Assembly: GCA_964650405.1 (NCBI GenBank) | Contig: CAZYTO010000098.1 | Span: 1-17,902, forward strand | Direction of reading: 5' to 3' | DNA: 17,902 nt | Origin: CAZYTO01 sp964650405 | Lineage (GTDB): Bacteria; Acidobacteriota; Thermoanaerobaculia; Gp7-AA8 | Part shown: positions 1 to 5,769 of the stretch, one piece after another | Position numbering within the stretch: position 1 is the stretch's first letter | How the letters are laid out: each line of letters begins with the position of its first letter | Translations under genes and position numbers: made by a program | Notes under the pieces: model-generated | The model's database searches: none | Seen by the model: the letters and a program-made list of their open reading frames with translations, nothing else | Told to the model about the DNA's origin: nothing

Positions 1-1201
1 AGCCGAGCGGCGTCTCGAGCCCGTCGGTGGCGGTCAGCACGATGGACGTCAGCAGAGCCGCCCCGGCCAGGCTGGAGAGGAAGTGGGAGATCTCGACGAT
101 GGGCAGGGGGACGAAGAGGCGGTGCAGCCAGTTGCGCCGGTCGGCCAGCATGGGCGTGGCGCCGGAGAAGAGGAGCACGGCGCCGCCGATGAAGGTGAAG
201 AGCGCGAGGAGCTGGGGGGCGATGCCCGGAGCCCAGCGCCCGAAGATGCGCCAGGCCTTGGCCACACCTTCCCGCTTCTCGATGATCTCGTGCGCGGCCA
301 GGAGCAGCGCGCCGAGCATGAGGGGCAGGAGGTAGTAGATGCCGCGGAAGGCCACGAGCGCGCCCAAGACCTGACCGGCCGACTGGTTGGGCGCGAGGAA
401 GACGAGGATGATGGCCTCGAAGACGCCGAGACCTCCCGGCACGTTCGAGACGACGCCGGCGATCTGCGCCAGGAGAAAGATGCCGAGGAAGTACGGGAAG
501 GTCAGCGTGATGGCGTCGGGGAGGAGGAAGTAAAGCACTCCCGCGGCGATGGTCCAGTCCACGCAGGAGATGGCCACCTGGCCGGCGAAGAGACGGAGCG
601 ACGGAAGCTCGAACTCCCACTGCCGCAGGCGTACCGGCTGGCGCCGTACGACGATCCAGATGAAGTAGCCGAGGGCCGGCAGCAGCATGAGGACGCCCAG
701 GATGCGCACCGAGGCGAATGGCAGATGGACCGGCCCGGGCACGGCCGGAGGGGCGATGATGAAGAATGTTCCGCCGAGGATGACGAACCCCAGCCAGAAC
801 GAGATGGTGCAGAAGGCGATGACGCGGGCGATCTCGACCGCCGTCAGCCGCCAGGCGTTGTAGAGCCGGTAGCGGATCGACCCACCCACCAGTCCGGAGA
901 GCCCGACGCTGTTGTTGAAGGCGTAGCCGATGAAGGACGCCATGGCGATCTTGGCGTACGGCAGCGGATGGCGGATGTAGCGGAAGGCCAGCGTGTCGTA
1001 GCCGGTCATGACCAGGTAGCCGGCGATGGTGAGGAGGATGGCCAGGATGACTTCGTCGCGCGGGAGCCCGCGCAGGAAGACGATGACGTCGTGGAAGTGG
1101 TAGCGCGTCAGCGTCTGCTCGAGGATGCGCAGCGAGACCGCGAAGAGCGCCAGGACGAAGACGGGTTTCAGGAAAGGCGCGAGCCTGCGCAAACGATCCA
1201 C
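1..1201 (-). CDS. mprF: MprF-like phosphatidylglycerol lysyltransferase, N-terminal flippase domain (partial)
   Basis: About 400 residues are visible before the window edge cuts the 3' end. They are strongly hydrophobic, with roughly ten membrane segments, and match the flippase half of bifunctional MprF. That family attaches lysine (or alanine) from charged tRNA to phosphatidylglycerol and moves the product to the outer leaflet, lowering negative surface charge and sensitivity to cationic peptides. Family landmarks seen here are an early RYHFHD motif, GLSGLVGGSIRYRLY followed by a segment with EIARVIAFCTISFW, NVPGGLGVFE, and near the edge FVPLPIVEISHFLSSLAG. The last motif separates MprF from simple YbhN/UPF0104 flippases, which lack this extension. 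The GTG start is chosen because an in-frame TAG lies four codons upstream; there is no clear Shine-Dalgarno. It diverges from tmk. The cytoplasmic synthase domain should lie beyond position 1 but cannot be checked, so a flippase-only protein remains possible. Confidence 0.8.
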   Translation of the reverse strand, partial: MDRLRRLAPFLKPVFVLALFAVSLRILEQTLTRYHFHDVIVFLRGLPRDEVILAILLTIAGYLVMTGYDTLAFRYIRHPLPYAKIAMASFIGYAFNNSVGLSGLVGGSIRYRLYNAWRLTAVEIARVIAFCTISFWLGFVILGGTFFIIAPPAVPGPVHLPFASVRILGVLMLLPALGYFIWIVVRRQPVRLRQWEFELPSLRLFAGQVAISCVDWTIAAGVLYFLLPDAITLTFPYFLGIFLLAQIAGVVSNVPGGLGVFEAIILVFLAPNQSAGQVLGALVAFRGIYYLLPLMLGALLLAAHEIIEKREGVAKAWRIFGRWAPGIAPQLLALFTFIGGAVLLFSGATPMLADRRNWLHRLFVPLPIVEISHFLSSLAGAALLTSIVLTATDGLETPLG

Positions 1202-1292
1202 GGCAGGATTCTACAGGGGCGGAGTGCTGAGGCCGGTTACCAGGGGCCGACCGACCAGCCTTGCACCTAACGTCGGGAGGACGGGCTGTGAC

Positions 1293-1372
1293 GGAAGGCT
1301 GAAAGGTTGAAAGGCTGAAAGGGCCAGAGGCAGCACGGTCTTCCCTTCCAGCCTTTCAGCCTTCCAGCCTTC
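1293..1372. repeat. Family A 8-bp repeat hairpin
   Basis: The left arm (1293-1323) is a tandem of 8-mers of the form GGCTGAAA with a GGTTGAAA variant. The right arm (1343-1372) is its imperfect reverse complement (CCTTTCAGCCTTCCAGCC), with a loop of about 20 bases. The same family recurs at 15279-15359. It lies in the gap between divergent mprF and tmk. No U-tract follows, so it is not a standard terminator. Apart from this array, the gap 1202-1437 shows only a TATATT box (1374-1379) as a possible tmk promoter element. Confidence 0.85.
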
Positions 1373-1437
1373 ATATATTCATCGTCCGATCGGGCCGGAC
1401 CGACCGGGTCCCCGCTCCCACCCGGTGCACAGTTAGA

Positions 1438-2082
1438 ATGCCCGCCGCCGTGTTCATCACATTCGAAGGGGTCGAGGGGTCGGGTAAGACGACGCAGCTC
1501 AGGCGGCTGGCGGAGAGGATGCCCTCGGCCATCGTGACGAAGGAGCCGGGAGGGACGCCGATCGGCGACCGCGTCCGGGCCATCCTGCTCGATCCGCAGT
1601 CCACGGGGATGGATGCGACGACGGAGCTTTTCCTCTACGCGGCGTCGCGGCGGCAGCTCGTGTCGGAGCTGATCCGGCCGGCTCTGGCCCGCGGAGAGCT
1701 GGTGCTCTGCGACCGCTACACCGACTCGACACTCGCCTACCAGGGCTTCGGACGGCTCTTGCCGTTGGACGAGCTGCGGACGTTGAACGACTGGGCGACC
1801 TCACGGCTGGTGCCTGACCTGACCTTGCTTTTCGACCTCCCCGAGGAGGTGGGGCTGCGGCGTGCGCGCTCGCGCAACGACGCCTCGGCGTCCCTGCAGG
1901 ACGAGAGCCGCTTCGAGGGAGAGGATCTCCGTTTTCATCGCCGCGTCCGAGAAGGCTATCTCTCGCTCGCTGCCTCCGAGCGGAAACGCTGGGCGGTCAT
2001 CGACGGAGACGGCCCGCCCGGCGAGGTGTTCGAGCGGATGGTGGCGGAGCTGAAGCAGCGAGGACTCGAGGTGCCCTGGTGA
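1438..2082 (+). CDS. tmk: Thymidylate kinase
   Basis: Phosphorylates dTMP to dTDP with ATP in the cytoplasm, a needed step of dTTP synthesis. The 214-residue length is normal for the family. The P-loop EGVEGSGKTTQ lies at about residues 10-20, the TKEPGGTPIGDRVR motif at about 35-48, the DRYTDSTLAYQG dTMP-site motif near 95-106, and an arginine-rich lid (RRARSRND) near 140. The P-loop lacks an arginine and the lid is basic, which resembles the bacterial type II arrangement. The ATG start at 1438 gives the usual short lead into the P-loop; no Shine-Dalgarno is seen. The stop overlaps the holB start by 4 bp (GTGA), so the two are probably co-translated. tmk next to holB is a common bacterial arrangement. 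Confidence 0.96.
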   Translation: MPAAVFITFEGVEGSGKTTQLRRLAERMPSAIVTKEPGGTPIGDRVRAILLDPQSTGMDATTELFLYAASRRQLVSELIRPALARGELVLCDRYTDSTLAYQGFGRLLPLDELRTLNDWATSRLVPDLTLLFDLPEEVGLRRARSRNDASASLQDESRFEGEDLRFHRRVREGYLSLAASERKRWAVIDGDGPPGEVFERMVAELKQRGLEVPW

Positions 2083-2852
2083 GTGCGGCGGAGCTGCTTC
2101 TCGATACGGCCCGGCGCGCCGAGCTGCACCACGCCGTGATCCTCCACGGTCCCGCCCCCGACGCCCTGCGCGCCCTGGCGTTGCGCGTGGCGCAGACGCT
2201 GAACTGCCTCAACGGGACGACGGGCGACGCCTGCACGGTCTGCACGCGGATCGAGCGGCAGGTGCACCCCGACGTGCACGCGATCGAGGTGGGCGGCGAG
2301 CGGAAGATGATCAGCGTGGAGCAGATCCGCGAGGTGGTCACGGCTGCAGGCATGCGGCCCTACGAAGGGCGCAACAAAGTCTTCGTCATCGACCCCGCCG
2401 AGGCGCTCTCGCCGGGCGGCTCGAACTCGCTGCTCAAGACGCTCGAGGAGCCGGCGCGCGATACGACCTTCCTGCTCCTGACCCGCTCGCCCGATCTCCT
2501 CCTCCCCACCATCCGCTCCCGCTGCCAGATGATCTACCTCGGCGGCAAGGTGCAGCGCGATGCGGCGCTGGAGCGGGCCATCGACGGCGCGCTCTCACGC
2601 TTCGCCGCGCAGCGGGATACGGCAGCGTTGCTGGCGCTGGCCGGCGTCGTCGCCGGCGACGAGCATCCGAACGAGGCCATCGCCCTCCTCGGCGAGATGC
2701 TCTGCGAGGCGGTCGCCGATGCGCGCCATCCCCTGCCGCCTGACCGCCTCCTGGCGGCAGCCGATGCATGTGTCGAGGCGATCCGCTGGCTGGGAGTGAA
2801 TGCGGATGCGCGGATGATGGTGGAGGGCGCGCTGGCGCGGCTGGTGGTCTAG
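2079..2852 (+). CDS. holB: DNA polymerase III subunit delta'
   Basis: Delta' is the stator subunit of the clamp loader that opens and loads the beta sliding clamp during replication. The protein is 257 residues. It shows the AAA+ features of the family: NSLLKTLEEP, and a sensor 1 region LLLTRSPDLLLPTIRSRCQ with the SRC arginine-finger motif. The P-loop position reads HGPAPDALRALAL, without GKT; delta' commonly lacks a working ATP site. The zinc module shows three cysteines (NC then DACTVC) where four are usual, and the fourth site is replaced in CTVCTRI. The GTG start at 2079 overlaps the tmk stop. The C-terminal collar region is divergent, as is normal for this family. DnaX is an alternative but would be far longer and have an intact P-loop. 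Confidence 0.9.
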   Translation: MSAAELLLDTARRAELHHAVILHGPAPDALRALALRVAQTLNCLNGTTGDACTVCTRIERQVHPDVHAIEVGGERKMISVEQIREVVTAAGMRPYEGRNKVFVIDPAEALSPGGSNSLLKTLEEPARDTTFLLLTRSPDLLLPTIRSRCQMIYLGGKVQRDAALERAIDGALSRFAAQRDTAALLALAGVVAGDEHPNEAIALLGEMLCEAVADARHPLPPDRLLAAADACVEAIRWLGVNADARMMVEGALARLVV

Positions 2853-2854
2853 CT

Positions 2855-2958
2855 CGCTGATCGCTGATCGCTGTTCGGTCGCAGGTCGCAGGTCGCAGGT
2901 CGCTTATCGCGCCGTTGTCATTGATCGCCCCGCTCGCCGCTCGCCTCACCCGCTCGCC
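2855..2958. repeat. Heptad arrays, families B and C
   Basis: Directly after the holB stop come 7-mers GCTGATC, GCTGATC, GCTGTTC, then three GTCGCAG units, and after a short break GCTCGCC units (2931-2958). The GCTGATC words are the reverse complement of the GATCAGC words at 10923-10956. The GCTCGCC words recur inside ftsL and, inverted, at 3433-3478. No coding signal is present. Confidence 0.8.
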
Positions 2959-2963
2959 TGTCT

Positions 2964-2977
2964 TGAATGAACATTCA
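2964..2977. promoter_or_regulatory. Palindrome resembling a TetR-family operator
   Basis: TGAATG-AA-CATTCA is a perfect inverted repeat with a 2-base centre. It is close to operators bound by TetR/AcrR-type repressors. No regulator gene is next to it in this window. The regulator assignment is inference. Confidence 0.4.
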
Positions 2978-3047
2978 GTCAGAATCGCGTGACGACACGA
3001 AACCCGGGCGTCCGTTCGCACGTATCAAAGGCATGAGACGGCGTGAC

Positions 3048-3076
3048 TTGACCGAACGGTCGTTCTGTAGTAGGTT
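3048..3076 (+). promoter_or_regulatory. Putative sigma-70 promoter with embedded TetR-style operator
   Basis: A -35 TTGACC (3048-3053) and a -10 TAGGTT (3071-3076) are separated by 17 bases. The perfect palindrome GACCG-AA-CGGTC (3050-3061) overlaps the -35, a layout typical of TetR-family autoregulated promoters. No gene follows: downstream is an 11-codon ORF at most, then the ncRNA promoter. It may be an orphan or decayed promoter, or drive a longer form of the ncRNA. Confidence 0.45.
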
Positions 3077-3141
3077 TTGGTCGTTTCCGAAAGTGCCGCC
3101 TATCTCTCGATGAATCAGTGGATTGTCACGTTGCTGTTACA

Positions 3142-3172
3142 TTGAGAAAGTTTTCACAATCTGTGCGATAAT
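3142..3172 (+). promoter_or_regulatory. Promoter of the non-coding RNA
   Basis: An extended -10, TGCGATAAT (3164-3172), lies 19 bases after TTGAGA (3142-3147). The long spacer is weak, but the TGn extension can compensate. Predicted transcription start is about 3179. Confidence 0.6.
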
Positions 3173-3178
3173 TGCGGC

Positions 3179-3382
3179 GTACTGATGTTGAAGCAAGTGG
3201 AACAACGTTACTGGATGGACCGGCGGGATCAGCTTTCTGTTGTACAAGCCTGCCTAGTTGTACTTCCTCTTGAAAGCTTCCTTGAATCTTACCGATCCTA
3301 GTTCCCACCCCTGAGCGTTCGCGCCTTCCCCATCCAGTAGATTTCCCATCGACCCCGCCGGAAACGGCGGGGTCGAGCTTTT
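3179..3382 (+). ncRNA. Structured non-coding RNA of about 200 nt, 6S-like shape
   Basis: No protein frame is convincing here, yet the stretch has its own promoter and a strong terminator. Nested perfect complements make a rod. The closing stem TACTGGATGG (3209-3218) pairs with 3330-3339. Inside it GGATC (3226-3230) pairs with 3294-3298, AGCTTTC (3231-3237) with 3272-3278, and GTACAA (3242-3247) with 3258-3263 around a 10-base loop. A large unpaired area on the 3' side (about 3299-3329) holds CCCCTGAGC. Length, long interrupted hairpin and bulged centre resemble 6S RNA, which binds sigma-70 RNA polymerase. The CCCCTGAGC string also occurs in the E. coli 6S bubble, but there on the 5' strand. 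I see no SRP RNA, tmRNA or RNase P hallmarks. GC here is about 46 percent over 3061-3300, well below neighbouring genes. That it is an RNA gene is fairly likely; the 6S identity is a guess. Confidence 0.6.
3349..3382 (+). terminator. Intrinsic terminator of the ncRNA
   Basis: A perfect 12-bp stem (3349-3360 with 3365-3376) is closed by a GAAA loop and followed by GCTTTTG. The U-tract is short (four) but the stem is very stable. The orientation serves the plus strand. Confidence 0.8.
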
Positions 3383-3394
3383 GTAACCGGTTAC
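3383..3394. promoter_or_regulatory. Palindrome resembling a LacI-family operator
   Basis: GTAACCGGTTAC is a perfect 12-bp palindrome directly after the terminator. It has the central CCGG and flanks of many LacI-family operators. No promoter or regulator is evident beside it. Confidence 0.3.
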
Positions 3395-3432
3395 TTTCGA
3401 GCAGGGCGTTGCGGAATGCCGGGTTGCAGGGC

Positions 3433-3478
3433 GGGCGAGCGGGAGACGGGGCGAGCGGCGAGCGGGAGTGGGGAGTCC
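3433..3478. repeat. Family C heptad array, inverted copy
   Basis: Near-7-bp words GGCGAGC, GGGAGAC, GGCGAGC, GGGAGTG, just past the 3' end of the minus-strand lipoprotein gene. It is the reverse complement of the GCTCGCC words at 2931-2958. Confidence 0.7.
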
Positions 3479-3487
3479 CGAAACCGG

Positions 3488-4021
3488 CTATCTCGCCACG
3501 ATGTTCGGCATCGGGGCGAGGGCGTGGGCGAGGCTGATGTGGCCTGCCAGCGTCTCGGCCGGCTCGCCGTTGATCAGAATTCGCACGCGCTTGGCCTCGG
3601 GGAAGTTGGCCGTCACGGTCTGGACGACTGAGTAGATGGCCATCAGTTCCTCGTGCGTCCCGGTCCCCCAGCCGCCAGTGAGCGTCGGGCCGCCGAGGTC
3701 GACAAAGGCGGTGCCGTCGGGAAGGAGGAACGTGGCCCGGACGGTGGTGTCGGCCGGAAAGAGCGGCGGGAGGGAGGGATTCGTGGAGCCCTTGATCAGC
3801 TCGCGCACGACGACCGACATCGCGCCGGCGTGGTTCTCGGGGAGGGCCACATTGCGCGACTCTGGCGCCAGGAGCATCGTCGGCGCCTCGTAGTAGACGA
3901 CGATGGGACGGACGGCGACCTTGTTCTCGACGTTGAGATTCTGCGTCAGCGGCTTCTGCTTCTGGCAGGCAGCGGCAAGGCACGCCGTCGCCGCGAGCGC
4001 GAGGAAGAACCGCGGTCTCAC
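3488..4021 (-). CDS. GerMN-domain lipoprotein
   Basis: A 177-residue predicted lipoprotein. It has a short basic start (MRPR), a hydrophobic stretch and a lipobox LAAAC at about residues 15-19, so it should be lipidated and membrane-anchored outside the cytoplasm. The body has the pattern of the GerMN (sporulation/germination) domain: VRATFLLPDGTAFVDLGG, then EELMAIYSVVQTV, and ILINGEPAETLAGHISL near the end. In spore formers GerM supports the mother-cell channel; in non-sporulating diderms the domain occurs in envelope lipoproteins of unclear role. The GTG start at 4021 overlaps the amidase stop by 4 bp (GTGA), so the two are translationally coupled. A longer upstream reading frame exists but runs antisense-like through the amidase and would lose the lipobox position, so it is rejected. 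A role with the amidase in peptidoglycan remodelling is inferred from coupling only. Confidence 0.85.
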   Translation of the reverse strand: MRPRFFLALAATACLAAACQKQKPLTQNLNVENKVAVRPIVVYYEAPTMLLAPESRNVALPENHAGAMSVVVRELIKGSTNPSLPPLFPADTTVRATFLLPDGTAFVDLGGPTLTGGWGTGTHEELMAIYSVVQTVTANFPEAKRVRILINGEPAETLAGHISLAHALAPMPNIVAR

Positions 4022-5622
4022 TCCGGCTTCGTCCTGACGGCCGGGACGGCGGTGGTGGTCGTGGCGGGAGCGGCGGTCGACGTCGTGGCCGGAGCGGTCG
4101 TAGCCGGAGCCGTGGTGCCAGGGGCGGTGGTGGTGGGCGGCGGCGTGGGGGCGGGCGCCTGGATCACTCCGATGCGCGTCTCGTAGTCGGTCTTGTAGCG
4201 CTCGACGGCCGTGGTCAGGGCGCCGACGACCGTGTTCTGGAAGGCGTCGCTCTTGATCCTGGCTTCTTCGTCGGGATTGGTGATGAAGGCCACTTCGACC
4301 AGTGCCGCCGGCATGGTGGCGCCGACCAGGACCTTGAACGGCGCCTGCTTCACGCCGCGATTGGTGATGCCGCTGATGCGGTTCATCTCTTCCTGGACGT
4401 CTTGGGCGAAGCGGCTGGATTCGTGGACGTACGACTGCTGGGCCAGGTCCCACAGGATGAGCTTCAGATCGCCTTCGCCCGCGGCGGAGCCGTGTGGCGC
4501 GGCGTTCTCGGTCTCGGCCGCCTTCTTCGCCAGCTCGTCGCTGGCCTCCTGCGAAAGAAAGTACGTCTCGCTTCCCTTCGCGCCCTTCACCACGGCGGCG
4601 TTCATGTGCACGGAGAGGAAGAGGTCGGCCTTGTACTGGTTTGCGATGGCCGTGCGCTGGTCGAGCGAGACGAGCGAGTCGTCGGTGCGGGTCAGGATGA
4701 CCCGGGCGTGCAGCTTCGTGCTGAGGGCGTCGGCCAGTTTGCGGCAGACGGCCAGGGTGGCGTCCTTCTCCATCAGGCCGGCCGGCCCGATGGCGCCGAC
4801 CTGTGTCCCGCCGTGGCCCGGATCGATGACGATGGTATGGATGCCCGGCTGCTCCACGGGTCTGGTCACGACGGTGGGCGGCACGACGCCGGGTGCAGGG
4901 GCTGCTCCCTTGCGCAGGTCGAGGATGATGCGGAAGGGGTTGTCGAGCTTGTAGGCGTCGCCGAAGACGTCGGGAGCAGTGAGCTGCAGACGGAGGTCAT
5001 TGGCGGTGAAGGAAGCCTTCAGGACGTTCGGGTCTTCGTACGTCTGCTCGGCGAACGGCGGGCGAATGGGCGTCTTGAAGCGGATGACGTAGGCGCTGGC
5101 CTCTTTGACGATGGCGTAGTCGGCCGGCGCGCTGAGGGTGAGGACGGTCTTGGAGATTCCCTCCACGTTGGCCACGGAAAGCTGGACGCCGACGACGGCC
5201 TTCTGCATCGGCCGCACACTGAGGACATGGTTGACGATGTCGAACGACGCCTCCTGTTCGGAGGCGCGGGTGAGGAAGCCGTTGAAGAACTGCCACGGCA
5301 CGAACGGCCGGCCGTCCACGGAGACGGGGGCGATGGGCATCTCGATGAGATCCTCGCGGACCACCGCATACCGCGATTCGGTCCCGAAGACGGCCGTGGT
5401 GTTATTGATGGTCACCCTCCAGCCGTTGGAATCCTTCGTCACCGTACCGCCCAGGGCCGTGACCACTTCGTCCGCCGCAAAGAGTGTCTGCGTTCCCTGG
5501 TGCGCGATCGACACGGGCTTGTCCCCAGCCGGAGTCCGGAGGGTCGCCTGCTGAGTCGCAGCCTGGGCCAGAAGGAGCGTCGCGAGTACAGCGAGAGAGA
5601 GAATCGGGAAAACGCGCTTCAT
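4018..5622 (-). CDS. amiC: N-acetylmuramoyl-L-alanine amidase (Amidase_3)
   Basis: Cleaves the amide bond between MurNAc and L-alanine of peptidoglycan, using zinc, in the periplasm. The protein is 534 residues. A signal peptide covers residues 1-20 or so (MKRVFPILSLAVLATLLLAQ). Residues about 35-125 look like a copper-amine-oxidase N-terminal-type domain (LFAADEVVTALGG, VDGRPFVPWQFF). Residues about 145-240 look like an AMIN-type targeting domain. The catalytic domain begins at about 262: DPGHGG with zinc ligand His270, the LMEKD glutamate, the SVHMNA histidine and the LVEVAFITNPDE catalytic glutamate. The last 45 or so residues are a Thr/Ala/Pro-rich low-complexity tail. The ATG at 5622 is chosen because it starts a clean signal peptide and has a TATAAT box 12 bases upstream; a much longer open frame extends into the ggt antisense strand and is rejected. 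The symbol is by family resemblance. Confidence 0.92.
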   Translation of the reverse strand: MKRVFPILSLAVLATLLLAQAATQQATLRTPAGDKPVSIAHQGTQTLFAADEVVTALGGTVTKDSNGWRVTINNTTAVFGTESRYAVVREDLIEMPIAPVSVDGRPFVPWQFFNGFLTRASEQEASFDIVNHVLSVRPMQKAVVGVQLSVANVEGISKTVLTLSAPADYAIVKEASAYVIRFKTPIRPPFAEQTYEDPNVLKASFTANDLRLQLTAPDVFGDAYKLDNPFRIILDLRKGAAPAPGVVPPTVVTRPVEQPGIHTIVIDPGHGGTQVGAIGPAGLMEKDATLAVCRKLADALSTKLHARVILTRTDDSLVSLDQRTAIANQYKADLFLSVHMNAAVVKGAKGSETYFLSQEASDELAKKAAETENAAPHGSAAGEGDLKLILWDLAQQSYVHESSRFAQDVQEEMNRISGITNRGVKQAPFKVLVGATMPAALVEVAFITNPDEEARIKSDAFQNTVVGALTTAVERYKTDYETRIGVIQAPAPTPPPTTTAPGTTAPATTAPATTSTAAPATTTTAVPAVRTKPE

Positions 5623-5634
5623 CGACTTCCGTGA

Positions 5635-5640
5635 ATTATA
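5635..5640 (-). promoter_or_regulatory. -10 box of the amidase operon
   Basis: On the minus strand a perfect TATAAT lies 12 bases before the amidase ATG. No matching -35 is visible. The predicted start leaves a 5' leader of about 6 bases, so the mRNA may be nearly leaderless. Confidence 0.6.
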
Positions 5641-5644
5641 GAGG

Positions 5645-5693
5645 GTGCCGAGCGCCGAGCGCGTGCGGAGGGCCGAGAGTGCTGAGGGCGCCG
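5645..5693. repeat. Family D heptad array
   Basis: Seven-base words beginning GTGCCGA, GCGCCGA, and ending CCGAGAG, TGCTGAG. It shares GAGTGCTGAG-like words with the array after ggt (7468-7533). It lies between the amidase -10 and the ggt promoter. Confidence 0.65.
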
Positions 5694-5732
5694 AAATGCG
5701 CCTGTTGCCGGCCTGCCTGCCGTGCCTCGCCT

Positions 5733-5760
5733 TTGCGTCAAACTCTGATCCGAATACACT
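5733..5760 (+). promoter_or_regulatory. Promoter of ggt
   Basis: TTGCGT (5733-5738) and TACACT (5755-5760) are 16 bases apart. The predicted start is about 5767, three bases before the ggt ATG, suggesting a leaderless transcript. No Shine-Dalgarno precedes the ATG, which agrees. Confidence 0.5.
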
Positions 5761-5769
5761 TCGCGCGCA

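Larger units (their letters stand above)
2929..3466. repeat. 17-bp perfect inverted repeat bracketing the ncRNA region
   Basis: CCCGCTCGCCGCTCGCC at 2929-2945 is the exact reverse complement of 3450-3466. The two copies bracket about 500 bp with a TetR-style promoter, a non-coding RNA unit and a LacI-style palindrome. The arms are made of family C heptads, so the inversion may come from the repeats themselves and not from a transposon. Confidence 0.6.

Noticed and set aside
83..1270. Plus-strand open frame of 395 codons rich in Glu, Asp, Gly and Arg
   Set aside because: It is antisense to the mprF-like gene; the composition is that of a shadow frame in high-GC DNA and no family motif is seen.
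1293..1372. Family A hairpin as a terminator or CRISPR unit
   Set aside because: No U-tract follows, the period is 8 bp, and there are no unique spacers, so neither fits.
3110..3145. 11-codon ORF MNQWIVTLLLH after the TetR-style promoter
   Set aside because: It is very short, with no Shine-Dalgarno, and runs into the ncRNA promoter; it is no better than chance.
4022..4453. Upstream extension of the GerMN lipoprotein frame
   Set aside because: It runs through the amidase gene in another frame with Arg/His-rich shadow composition and would bury the lipobox.
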